From a virus: a stretch of 23,701 bases of DNA. Under the pieces are notes generated by a model. The model was not told the DNA's origin. It ran no database searches and was given only the letters and a program-made list of their open reading frames with translations. Numbering within the stretch: the first letter of the stretch is position 1; every line of letters starts with the position of its first letter. A program made the translations under genes and the position numbers. The DNA lies in IMG/VR virus record IMGVR_UViG_3300032213_000498, positions 1 through 23,701 of that record; one strand, written 5' to 3'. Below are positions 11,885 to 19,046 of the stretch, piece by piece.

Positions 11885-12493
11885 TTATCCTTCTTTCTTT
11901 ACAGAGAATTGACAATGAGCGGTGAGTCCGCACATGTACTGACAAGAATTTGTGTTGGGCAAGAATATACCTGCCTTCCTAGCCTTGTCAAAACCTTTAA
12001 TCAAGAACTCCATTCTGTCGTATGTATATCCTGATAAGTCAACCATTTCTACAGTATTACTAGCACGAGACATGTAATAGTTACCCCAGTTAACACTTAT
12101 GTTAAAGGTTTGCTCTAAACCAAGTTTGTAAAAACCTAACTGTAAAGTGCTAGTTGGAGTATTTTTTGATGTCTTCAAATCAACTATTACTAATTGACCA
12201 TCAACATCAAAAATTCTATCTATAACCATCTTGACCGGAACATCAGCCACTACTGGCATCAGTTCTAATTCAATTGCTGGTCGACCATCTGGTGCTGTCC
12301 AAATCTTCCAATTAGGATTAGCCTTACGCCAATTGATATAATCCTCAACCCACATAGGTCCTGCAGTTTGCCAAAACTTTACATCTTCCTTGTTAGGAGA
12401 CATTTTGGTAGCCCTGCCACCTACACGAGCATTGGTTAAATCTATACCTTCAGATTCTTTAGACCATGCTTGGTCCCATAGATGCTGGCTCAT
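11885..12493 (-). CDS. Cas4/RecB-like exonuclease, C-terminal part
   Basis: This is the PD-(D/E)XK catalytic core of a Cas4-like exonuclease. Asp92 (MVIDRIFDVDG) and Asp105-x-Lys107 (VDLKTSK) are the active-site strands, followed by QLGFYKLGLEQ, the RecB-family helix. At the end Cys184, Cys188 and Cys194 are three of the four iron-sulfur ligands. The fourth, and the His of motif I, are in the separate upstream gene. ATG 12493 has GGGAG five bases upstream and overlaps the previous stop as ATGA, so it can initiate on its own. In most phages these parts are a single chain of about the same total length. Confidence 0.82.
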   Translation of the reverse strand: MSQHLWDQAWSKESEGIDLTNARVGGRATKMSPNKEDVKFWQTAGPMWVEDYINWRKANPNWKIWTAPDGRPAIELELMPVVADVPVKMVIDRIFDVDGQLVIVDLKTSKNTPTSTLQLGFYKLGLEQTFNISVNWGNYYMSRASNTVEMVDLSGYTYDRMEFLIKGFDKARKAGIFLPNTNSCQYMCGLTAHCQFSVKKEG

Positions 12494-12681
12494 AGATTCT
12501 CCCTATCATACATTTCTGTTGCTAGGTGAAATGCTGAACCACCAACTGACCAAACAGATGGCTCCTCTTGCTTCTCCAATAATCTACCAAGATAGTATTG
12601 ATATCCACAAGTTAGGTAAGTGCTGAAAGCACTGTACGACATGTGTTCAGGTAACGTATATTCTTCTAGTTTGATTGACAT
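12490..12681 (-). CDS. Cas4/RecB-like exonuclease, N-terminal part
   Basis: The chain MSIKLEEYTLPEHMSYSAFS contains the typical family opening: SYSAFSTYLTCGYQYYLGRL with Cys25, the first iron-sulfur ligand, then GGSAFHLATE with His52 of motif I. It stops after 63 residues, where homologues continue. I place the start at ATG 12681, not 12687. The promoter -10 lies exactly seven bases upstream of 12681, which predicts a leaderless message beginning at this codon. It is the first gene of the leftward replication operon. Confidence 0.75.
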   Translation of the reverse strand: MSIKLEEYTLPEHMSYSAFSTYLTCGYQYYLGRLLEKQEEPSVWSVGGSAFHLATEMYDRENL

Positions 12682-12688
12682 TGGCATG

Positions 12689-12717
12689 AGTATACATCAT
12701 AGGGATAGGGTATGTAA
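12689..12717 (-). promoter_or_regulatory. Leaderless-type promoter of the replication operon
   Basis: Read on the - strand, the -35 is TTACAT (12712-12717), the spacer is 17 bp and the -10 is TATACT (12689-12694). Seven bases then lead to ATG 12681. This is the same TATACT-N7-ATG geometry as the rightward promoter at 1686-1725. No Shine-Dalgarno is present, in agreement with a leaderless transcript. Confidence 0.7.
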
Positions 12718-12764
12718 TTCCCTAGGTATTTACATATATTGGTAGTCATGTGTATAATTGATAT

Positions 12765-12817
12765 TAATATAATATATAATAAGACCCCGAAGGGGTCTAT
12801 AATATAATATATAATAA
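12765..12817. repeat. 18-bp direct repeats bracketing a GC-rich hairpin
   Basis: TAATATAATATATAATAA occurs perfectly at 12765-12782 and 12800-12817. Between the copies AGACCCC-GAA-GGGGTCT (12782-12798) forms a seven-pair hairpin. Each repeat contains TATAAT-like hexamers. The element lies between divergent transcription units and may hold the promoter of the gene at 12842 or a protein-binding site. Confidence 0.6.
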
Positions 12818-12841
12818 ATTATATACTATAATAGGAGAACT

Positions 12842-13009
12842 ATGTCAACTACTTTCTGGGCAGTATTTCTTGGTGTAATGGCAGCATATATCGTAGTAAC
12901 CCTACTGGAGGGTGTTGTAGATGAAATCCATGCAAGGAGACATGCTAAGTACCTAGAGTATTTAGATGACCAAGCAGAAGAATTCTTTGAAGAAATGGCA
13001 AATATCTAG
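12842..13009 (+). CDS. Small membrane protein, 55 aa
   Basis: The protein begins MSTTFWAVFLGVMAAYIVVT with one membrane helix at about 5-22. An amphipathic, charged cytoplasmic helix follows (DEIHARRHAKYLEYLDDQAEEFFEEM). AGGAG lies six bases before the ATG, and the upstream AT-rich region can supply a promoter. It is the only rightward gene between two leftward operons and has its own terminator, so it may be expressed at a different time. It could be an exclusion or lysis-regulating protein; this is inference. Confidence 0.75.
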   Translation: MSTTFWAVFLGVMAAYIVVTLLEGVVDEIHARRHAKYLEYLDDQAEEFFEEMANI

Positions 13010-13018
13010 AAACGACAA

Positions 13019-13060
13019 AAGACCCCCTTTCCTAGTATCTCTACTGGGTCAGGGGGTTTT
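13019..13060. terminator. Bidirectional intrinsic terminator
   Basis: AAGACCCCCT (13019-13028) pairs with AGGGGGTTTT (13051-13060), with one G-T wobble. Inside, CCTAGTA pairs with TACTGGG around a four-base loop. T-runs lie on both strands (TTTT at 13057-13060; AAAA at 13017-13020). It separates the rightward small gene from the end of the leftward lysis genes and probably stops both. Confidence 0.8.
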
Positions 13061-13101
13061 CGTGTCTCTAAAGAGCCTTTAAAGCCTTTTTAGGGGTATA
13101 T

Positions 13102-13299
13102 CTATGCGCCTTTGCCAAACTCTTTTTCAGCACTATCTGCCCATTTAGCCATTGGACCACATACAGCACCAATTAAGATAGCGTATTGAGGGGCTAGGTC
13201 AGCAGCAAGTGCTAAGCCTAAAGTAACCGCTGATGCTAACACAGCACGGCAGTATGATTTAAATGCTTTCTTTTGACGCTCAGTAATTTTGAACTTCAT
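13102..13299 (-). CDS. Holin-like small membrane protein, 65 aa
   Basis: Starting at ATG 13299 the protein is MKFKITERQKKAFKSYCRAV, with a basic N-terminus and two likely membrane segments at about 19-34 (VLASAVTLGLALAADL) and 39-53 (AILIGAVCGPMAKWA). A short charged tail follows. Size, topology and position directly after the endolysin fit a holin, which opens the membrane at lysis. AAGGAG before this ATG and the ATGA overlap with the endolysin stop decide the start; the longer frame to 13380 would lie inside that gene. It is the last gene of the leftward late block. Confidence 0.72.
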   Translation of the reverse strand: MKFKITERQKKAFKSYCRAVLASAVTLGLALAADLAPQYAILIGAVCGPMAKWADSAEKEFGKGA

Positions 13300-13745
13300 T
13301 TGCTCTCCTTCTTTGGTAGCGGCTTGATTGAAGCCTTTACCTTGTTGAGTGTTGTTACTTTTCCCAGCCAGCCAAACCAAGGCGACGTATCGTTGCCACA
13401 GTCATCTTTGATGGAAATATGTAGATGTTTATTATGTTGATTTACTCCAGTGTATCTAGCCTCGCCATTTTTGGCTGACCAAATCTTACCAGTAAAAATT
13501 AAATATTTAACTCTTGGGTCTGACTGCAACTTTTCATAGAACTCAAAGCAATCTATGCTGTTGGCTGGGTCGTGAGTTATGTCTACTGCGTATCCAGTAT
13601 TGTGGTCTGAATTAGGACTCTGTGCTAGGTGAGCAGCAGATGGAAGCAGACCATCGCTGGCTTTCTTGCGATTCGGTCTTAACGCCGTCGCTTGGCGCAG
13701 CACAGCAATTGCAGCAGGCGTGGCTTTCTTGGCTACAGTTGTCAT
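13296..13745 (-). CDS. Endolysin, M15-type D,D- or L,D-peptidase
   Basis: The predicted role is a zinc peptidase that cuts peptidoglycan stem peptides at lysis. The M15/VanY-like pattern is seen: SDHNTGYAVDITHD (His48, Asp55), a middle helix, then HNKHLHIS (His107/His109). A tryptophan-rich region, SPWFGWLGKV, and a basic tail follow. It has no signal peptide, so it needs the adjacent holin. I chose ATG 13745 because it forms an ATGA overlap with the 38-aa gene upstream; ATG 13757 has the AAGG directly against it and lies inside that gene. The total of 149 aa leaves no room for a large wall-binding domain. Confidence 0.8.
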   Translation of the reverse strand: MTTVAKKATPAAIAVLRQATALRPNRKKASDGLLPSAAHLAQSPNSDHNTGYAVDITHDPANSIDCFEFYEKLQSDPRVKYLIFTGKIWSAKNGEARYTGVNQHNKHLHISIKDDCGNDTSPWFGWLGKVTTLNKVKASIKPLPKKESK

Positions 13746-13858
13746 ATTGACATCCATCCTTCGTATTTTGCATCTGGGTTGTCCTTAAGCCATTGCTCTC
13801 TTAATTGATTCTGGTATTCCCAGTCAATTTCATTACTAATTATTTCTTCCTTATCCAT
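13742..13858 (-). CDS. Small acidic hypothetical protein, 38 aa
   Basis: The protein begins MDKEEIISNEIDWEYQNQLR and ends DAKYEGWMSI. It is predicted to be one charged helix with several aromatic residues. It overlaps the methyltransferase gene by 19 bp, with AAGGG about nine bases before its ATG, and gives its TGA to the endolysin start in an ATGA overlap. It may mainly couple endolysin translation to the upstream gene. Confidence 0.58.
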   Translation of the reverse strand: MDKEEIISNEIDWEYQNQLREQWLKDNPDAKYEGWMSI

Positions 13859-14424
13859 ACTTGCCATCCCTTGCGGATTATCTCAATATCATCTTTATGT
13901 TTTGTTAGCCACGCATCTATTGCTGGTTTAGGGTTCTTGTCTGTGCCATCTGGATGGTCCCACTCATAGTCATCAAATGCCATAATGCCACCAGGCTTAA
14001 GCAAGTCCCAAGATAGGTCAGCATCTAAAGTAACTGACTCTGGTAGATGGTCTCCATCAATGTAGATGAAGTCATACTTAACATCTCTGTGTTCCTTCAG
14101 CCAATCACCACTAAATGCTTTATGTGATGCTACCTTTTTAAGATAAGGCTTTACCTGTTCCTTGTATGCCTCTTGCACATCATCCCAATTGTAGACTGAT
14201 TCATGAGCCAAGTTGCCACACCAAGGGTCTATGTCTACTAGTAAAGATGTTGGGTCTGTAAGAATATTTTTTAGTAACCAAACAGATGCGTTGCCAGTAA
14301 AGACACCTATCTGTAAGAACTTAAGATTCTTTTTGCCCTTAAACTCTGCTAGTCCATTCTCAAAGTCTTGGACTGTTGCATTGTCATAAAACCATTTTGG
14401 AAAGTTATCTGTTTTCATCCCCAT
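13840..14424 (-). CDS. Class I SAM-dependent methyltransferase
   Basis: The protein has a Rossmann-type methyltransferase fold of the Methyltransf_24 kind. Motif I is FLQIGVFTGNAS (36-46), the acidic strand end is LLVDIDPW (61-68), YDFIYIDGDH lies at 117-126, and the post-strand loop is GGIMAFDDYEW. This family usually methylates small molecules or sugars; DNA-methylase motifs (DPPY/NPPY) are absent. A virion, cell-wall or glycan substrate is therefore more likely than DNA, though this is inference. It sits between a tail-associated membrane protein and the lysis genes, an unusual place for a DNA-acting enzyme. ATG 14418 is an alternative start. Confidence 0.78.
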   Translation of the reverse strand: MGMKTDNFPKWFYDNATVQDFENGLAEFKGKKNLKFLQIGVFTGNASVWLLKNILTDPTSLLVDIDPWCGNLAHESVYNWDDVQEAYKEQVKPYLKKVASHKAFSGDWLKEHRDVKYDFIYIDGDHLPESVTLDADLSWDLLKPGGIMAFDDYEWDHPDGTDKNPKPAIDAWLTKHKDDIEIIRKGWQVWIRKK

Positions 14425-14430
14425 TACTTT

Positions 14431-14625
14431 CTACTTCTGTATTAAAATTTGGTAAAGCGTGTCTACTTTTTCTTCTAACCGATTGACCTGGTCCTTGATA
14501 CTAGAGCCACCATTTTGCTTAAGTTCAGATAAATAGTATTTAACTAAATGTCTTACCCCTATTGCTAAAGAGCCAATTAAAGTTGTTACGGCTACGGCTA
14601 ATCCAGCCCAATCAGTTGGTGTCAT
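14431..14625 (-). CDS. Small membrane protein with coiled-coil tail, 64 aa
   Basis: Residues 5-28 form a membrane helix (WAGLAVAVTTLIGSLAIGV). A helical stretch follows, and after a short glycine-serine turn a heptad-rich coiled coil closes the chain (DQVNRLEEKVDTLYQILIQK). This form is common directly after tail genes in actinophages, where it is annotated as a membrane protein or a second holin. The start shares one base with the tail gene stop (TAATG), and AGGA lies eight bases upstream. It could be a holin partner or antiholin. Confidence 0.72.
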   Translation of the reverse strand: MTPTDWAGLAVAVTTLIGSLAIGVRHLVKYYLSELKQNGGSSIKDQVNRLEEKVDTLYQILIQK

Positions 14626-16592
14626 TATAAGGTCCTAATTGTTACTAGCAGGATACCGCCAAAACCTGAGAATCTTTTGTCGGAAGGAGTTCGGTTGATA
14701 AATTGTATTTCTTCTATAAGGCCAAGATATGATTCGTCATTTCTGAAGTCTTCAATGCGAATAGTATCACCACCACTTTCTATGTTTTCCAGTAAGGTTA
14801 ATTTTTCATATGCTGCACCTTCGTGCCCTACCTGGACTCCAAAAGAATCTAGTTCTCTATCAAAGCAAGCCAATGGGTATTGGATTAATCTTTGGCGTGG
14901 AACTGCTGGTAATGATTTTAACTGATAGCCTCTAAAGACTGGGCCTTGAGTATTCACTGTTGCTGACCTATTTAGGATAAACTTAAACGAGATATATTGT
15001 TGAGAACCGCTAGGGTAGGATACTGAAGTCTCTTGGATATCAATTCCTTCAGGGAATGTTCCAATAGTATACTCGGCATCATCTTGTCCTATAGTGTTGA
15101 TGCTTACAGTACCATAGTTATTTTTTCCAATAAATTTTAATACTTTAAATATCTTATCTTCTAATGTAGCATAACGTATTTTTCCAGTAGTAATATATCC
15201 AGTAGATGCTAGGATTGTTGCATGTTCTGTGTATACATATCCACCAGTTGCGCTAGAGTATGGGGTTGTAAACATTATTTGATTAGTGCTACCTGCAAAA
15301 GCACAGGAGGTTGTAACTTTGTTGCTAACTCCAGGGTAGTATACATCATTTGCATAAGCAAATCGTAATGTTTCAATTTCATTACCTAAATCAAGACGGA
15401 TAAGTCCAGGCTCACCACCTACGCCAGTTGCACACCAGACGAATTTGTCTCGTGCAGCAAAGTCATAGCAAGGCTGAGTAGTTTCCACAATAAGTGGACC
15501 ATATTGGATGGAGCCGTCGGTATCTGAGACAACTGCTGCACGGATTCCTTTACTAGTACCTATTAGCATATAGCCAAGGTAGTAGAAAATCTTATTTACT
15601 ATTTCTCCAACAGGAAGTTCAGCGGCAATAACTGCTGATGTCAATGTAGGCATCACGCCAACGGTTGATAGTGTAAATTTAGAAATTGTAGATTGAATTC
15701 CGCTGTAACCAGCAACATAGATAGCGGCACCGGATGCGGTAATGCTTGTGTAAGTATAACTGCTACTTGGGTGAGTATACACAGCAGTAGGTAAAGCAGT
15801 TGCACTAGTTGCAATCTCATAAACCTTATTATTAATACAAGCAACAATACGCTCTTTGGTGTACTCAAGAACTGCATTAGTTATTACAATTCCAGTAGCG
15901 GTGAACATTAAAGTTTCGGCTACAGTGCTATCGTCAGTTAGTAACTTTTTGTACATATGAATTTTATTAGCACCACCAGCAACCTTATTAGTTACCCAGT
16001 AGGCATACACGCCATCATCGCAAATACCATACACTGGTTCATCTGCACCTGAGTTGTAATCAATGAAATGAGTTACGGTCCCGGTATTTGATATCTTATC
16101 TACATCATATTCATCATGTAATAATATGCCATTATTACCACTCCATGTGATAGAGCGAGCAAGTTGTGTTGCTCTAGAGTTTGTGTTGATTGGGCCTGTA
16201 GTACCATGTCCTTCAGTACAGGACTTAAGAAGCGTTGCCTCTCCTTTGTTCCAAACATTTATACCTTTGCTATCTGCAAATCTATATGATACAGACTCGC
16301 CAGCAGATGGGTCATAAAAACTAATACCATCACCACTATGGAATGATGATTGAGCACGTACCCACCAACCAGTAATAGACTGTTCACCAGGCTCTGTGCT
16401 CTGGTCAATCTGTTGTTTACGGTATTGGGCTGTCTGTCTGCGATAAGGAGCCTCATCATTAGTAAATAGAAAGAACGGTAACGCATTAATTGCTACATCA
16501 TATGATTCAGCGTTTCCAGCATAGCCAACTGCATTAGCAGCATTTGACAAACTATAGGGTAAGCCTTCGGTAATATCTGAACCATATGCCAT
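14625..16592 (-). CDS. Large minor tail / virion protein, 655 aa
   Basis: The protein is beta-rich throughout, with repeated blade-like stretches in the middle (VYGICDDGVYAYWVTNK, ERIVACINNKVYEIA, AAIYVAGYSGIQSTISKF, FVWCATGVGGEPGLIRLDL). This suggests a propeller-like domain at about 170-400. The C-terminal 200 residues look like an immunoglobulin- or carbohydrate-module-like beta region. There is no signal peptide or enzyme motif. Length, place between other tail genes and the absence of catalytic residues point to a tail-tip, baseplate or receptor-binding part. GGAG lies seven bases before ATG 16592. I do not recognise a named family. Confidence 0.72.
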   Translation of the reverse strand: MAYGSDITEGLPYSLSNAANAVGYAGNAESYDVAINALPFFLFTNDEAPYRRQTAQYRKQQIDQSTEPGEQSITGWWVRAQSSFHSGDGISFYDPSAGESVSYRFADSKGINVWNKGEATLLKSCTEGHGTTGPINTNSRATQLARSITWSGNNGILLHDEYDVDKISNTGTVTHFIDYNSGADEPVYGICDDGVYAYWVTNKVAGGANKIHMYKKLLTDDSTVAETLMFTATGIVITNAVLEYTKERIVACINNKVYEIATSATALPTAVYTHPSSSYTYTSITASGAAIYVAGYSGIQSTISKFTLSTVGVMPTLTSAVIAAELPVGEIVNKIFYYLGYMLIGTSKGIRAAVVSDTDGSIQYGPLIVETTQPCYDFAARDKFVWCATGVGGEPGLIRLDLGNEIETLRFAYANDVYYPGVSNKVTTSCAFAGSTNQIMFTTPYSSATGGYVYTEHATILASTGYITTGKIRYATLEDKIFKVLKFIGKNNYGTVSINTIGQDDAEYTIGTFPEGIDIQETSVSYPSGSQQYISFKFILNRSATVNTQGPVFRGYQLKSLPAVPRQRLIQYPLACFDRELDSFGVQVGHEGAAYEKLTLLENIESGGDTIRIEDFRNDESYLGLIEEIQFINRTPSDKRFSGFGGILLVTIRTL

Positions 16593-16626
16593 TTATTTAC
16601 TCCGTTTTTAAGTGTAAGGTTAAATT

Positions 16627-16914
16627 TTAAAGAATGTCTAAAATTGCTTGTGCTTTAGCACGTTCTACAATTTCAGTTTTTAACAGATTATTTACTTGCT
16701 CAAATTGTTGAAGTACAGCGAGGCGTTCTAGCCTATCCATTGGACATTGACGTGCTGCTTCTTGAGTCTCTAAATCTTTTAAAGCAATTAAATCAGCATC
16801 CCAATTGCCATCTAGAGTTGCTAGCAGTTTTTTATAGACATCAATATTGGTAGAATATGCATCTACTTCCATTTGTCTGCTTTGTATTGGCGTTAGTTGT
16901 ACATTATTTTCCAT
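16627..16914 (-). CDS. Small helical protein, possible fibre chaperone, 95 aa
   Basis: The protein starts MENNVQLTPIQSRQMEVDAY and is predicted almost wholly helical, with a coiled-coil-like C-terminal half (LERLAVLQQFEQVNNLLKTEIVERAKAQAIL). It has no catalytic motif. Position between two tail genes and helical nature fit a chaperone or assembly factor for the propeller or fibre proteins, as seen next to many tail fibres. That is context inference only. Its ribosome site is weak (GGAAATGG). Confidence 0.65.
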   Translation of the reverse strand: MENNVQLTPIQSRQMEVDAYSTNIDVYKKLLATLDGNWDADLIALKDLETQEAARQCPMDRLERLAVLQQFEQVNNLLKTEIVERAKAQAILDIL

Positions 16915-16940
16915 TATTTATCCATTTCCCTTAGTTGATT

Positions 16941-18008
16941 TTATATGAATTCAGCATCATTTACAATGCCCCCTGGCAGAGTTGCAGGATTAGAGTATTT
17001 AGTACCAAATCCACCAAACCATGCGTATGCGTGAATATAAGGCGATTGACTACCGCCAAATGCTATTGCAGTTTCGGTAGGATTCCAATCAATAGCACGA
17101 ATTTCTGATGTACCAGTTGTGCCGACAGATGGGTTAGAGTATCGGGTACCAAAACCAGTGGACGAACTCCAAGGATGTACTACTACTGGAACTGAACCAC
17201 TACTTGAATATGCATTTCCAAATGCAATAAGTGTACCAGCAGAATTAAATTTAACAGAATATGGGCTGCCGGTTGCGGGGAATGAAGGTGGATTTGTGTA
17301 TTTAGTTCCGAAACCACTAGACCAAGCGTAAGCCTGAACATTAAGCCATGAAAGAACTAATGCATCCCCAGCAGGAGACCAATCTAAATATTGCCCTGTA
17401 GTACTTGGTGTTGTAGCAGGGTCTGCATACTTAGTACCAAATCCACTAGACCAAGCATATACAGCAACCCAAGGAGAACTTCCTTGTCCAAGTGCTAGTG
17501 CTGTTCCGGCAGGATTAAATTTTGCTATTGTTACATTGGCGCCTGGTAATGTTGCTGGATTAGAGTACTTAGTACCAAACCCACTAGACCAAGGAAAAGC
17601 ATGAATATAAGGACTACTAATGCTACCAACTGCTATAGCAGTGCCAGCAGAATTAAAATGCACAGCAGTTCCAAACTCGTTAAAAGTTTTTGTATATCTA
17701 GTACCAAAACCGGTGGATGAACTCCAAGGATAGGCATTAACTCCATCGTAATAATCATTAGCAACAGCAATAACTGAGCCATCTGATTTAAATGATACGC
17801 TATTGCCGTTTCCTGGCGGCAAAGTGGCTGGGTTAGAGTATTTAGTTCCAAAGCCAGTAACATCATTAAATTTATATACAGTCAGATATGGTGTATCATC
17901 ATGTGCTACTGCTAACACGGAATTATTATTAAATCCAGGGAGTATAGAAGATGCCATATGAGAAAAGCCTCTAGCACTTGCTCCAGCCCTAGTACTAATT
18001 AGTGGCAT
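16941..18008 (-). CDS. Seven-repeat WD40-like beta-propeller tail protein
   Basis: The chain is made of seven repeats, each with a GFGT[KR]Y strand, usually followed by S/A/T-NPATLP, then a FNSAGTAIAVG-type strand and SPYIHAYAWSS. Seven copies of GFGT[KR]Y give seven blades. The last copy is near the C-terminus, and the matching strands at the N-terminus (SVLAVAHDDTPYLTVYKF) suggest circular closure. There is no signal peptide. The gene is framed by tail genes, so a receptor-binding or structural role is likely. AAGGAG five bases before ATG 18008 is an optimal ribosome site. The DNA repeats are diverged, so the repeats are old or under selection for variation. Confidence 0.8.
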   Translation of the reverse strand: MPLISTRAGASARGFSHMASSILPGFNNNSVLAVAHDDTPYLTVYKFNDVTGFGTKYSNPATLPPGNGNSVSFKSDGSVIAVANDYYDGVNAYPWSSSTGFGTRYTKTFNEFGTAVHFNSAGTAIAVGSISSPYIHAFPWSSGFGTKYSNPATLPGANVTIAKFNPAGTALALGQGSSPWVAVYAWSSGFGTKYADPATTPSTTGQYLDWSPAGDALVLSWLNVQAYAWSSGFGTKYTNPPSFPATGSPYSVKFNSAGTLIAFGNAYSSSGSVPVVVHPWSSSTGFGTRYSNPSVGTTGTSEIRAIDWNPTETAIAFGGSQSPYIHAYAWFGGFGTKYSNPATLPGGIVNDAEFI

Positions 18009-18017
18009 TATTACTCC

Positions 18018-19037
18018 TTAAGCAAACTTATTTTGAGTTGCTAGTACTACATAGGTTGGTGTAGATGCTGTCTTGATAATTGTATAGGAATATGCGTCTA
18101 TACTAGATGCGTTTCCAGCATTTGGCGTTTGCCCGTTTACCCACTTAGGAGTAACTGACGTGCCATCAATTGAAAGTGCTGTAGGATAATATGCAGTTGT
18201 ACCGTTAGTATTTAAGAAGGTAACTGTTACAGAGTCTCCAGTATCCATTAGGGATGCTAGGGTTGTGCTGCTATTACCACGAATATTAAATGTAAAGTTA
18301 GCAGATGCATTTGTTGTATAATACAATATTGCTTGAGTTAAATAATCAAAGTTAATTGTGCCAGTAGCAGCGGTTGCTGATACGGTTGTAATCTCCTGAG
18401 GAGACTTTAATGTTGGATAGTTGTCAGTTGAACTAGTAAGAGTCTTGTTACTTAACGTCTCAGTACCAGCAAGGGTTGCAAAATCTCCATCAGATAGGGC
18501 TGTGTTGAATTGTGCAGTAGTGCCAGTAAGTGTATTAGAGGTCATAGATACTGTCTTGTTAGTAAGTGTATCTGTAGTCGAACGACCCACTAATGTATCA
18601 GATGATGAAGGTAGGGTTAATGTTCCAGTATTTACAATGGTAGACATTGCTGGAGATGTAAGAGTTTTATTAGTTAATGTCTGGGTACCAGTTAAGGTAA
18701 CAGCAGCATCAACACCAGTAGTAAAGTAAGTCAAGTCATCTGAGGTCAGAACATGCTTAATTACAGCACCAGCAGAATGGCTTTGTCCACTAGTACTTGC
18801 TTTTGCTCTTTGAATGGTTAGGGTATCTGCTGCAATGGCAGTTACAAAAACAATCTCTTCATTAATTGTATCTGGGTCAAGGGCTAAGGTAAACTGGTCT
18901 ACGTTTCCGGCAGACAATGACACTCCACCCATAAGAGCGGTTCCAGTACCTGCTGTAACGGTCATAGTAGTTGCTGAGGAGTTTATAGCACTTTGTAGCG
19001 CTGTTTCAACGCTAACGCTTGAGAACTTACGGGTCAT
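18018..19037 (-). CDS. Tail fibre-like virion protein with LTNKTLTS repeats
   Basis: The N-terminal 100 residues form a beta domain (SAINSSATTMTVTAG ... EEIVFVTAIAADTLTIQRA) as in many virion surface proteins. Then comes a fibre region with repeats TGTQTLTNKTLTSPAM, TDTLTNKTVSMTSN and AGTETLSNKTLTSST. A compact beta C-terminus ends in YVVLATQNKFA. Threonine and serine content is very high, typical of trimeric fibres. AAGGA six bases before ATG 19037 is a good ribosome site. The role is probably a side or minor fibre; adsorption is inferred. Confidence 0.75.
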   Translation of the reverse strand: MTRKFSSVSVETALQSAINSSATTMTVTAGTGTALMGGVSLSAGNVDQFTLALDPDTINEEIVFVTAIAADTLTIQRAKASTSGQSHSAGAVIKHVLTSDDLTYFTTGVDAAVTLTGTQTLTNKTLTSPAMSTIVNTGTLTLPSSSDTLVGRSTTDTLTNKTVSMTSNTLTGTTAQFNTALSDGDFATLAGTETLSNKTLTSSTDNYPTLKSPQEITTVSATAATGTINFDYLTQAILYYTTNASANFTFNIRGNSSTTLASLMDTGDSVTVTFLNTNGTTAYYPTALSIDGTSVTPKWVNGQTPNAGNASSIDAYSYTIIKTASTPTYVVLATQNKFA

Positions 19038-19046
19038 TGGTTTTCC

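Noticed and set aside
11885-12681. Programmed -1 frameshift joining the Cas4 halves
   Set aside because: A TAG closes the second frame four codons before its ATG and no slippery heptamer lies in the short window left; a ribosome site explains expression better.
18421-18729. Rightward valine-rich frame inside the fibre gene
   Set aside because: It is a shadow of threonine-rich repeats on the other strand; no start signal.
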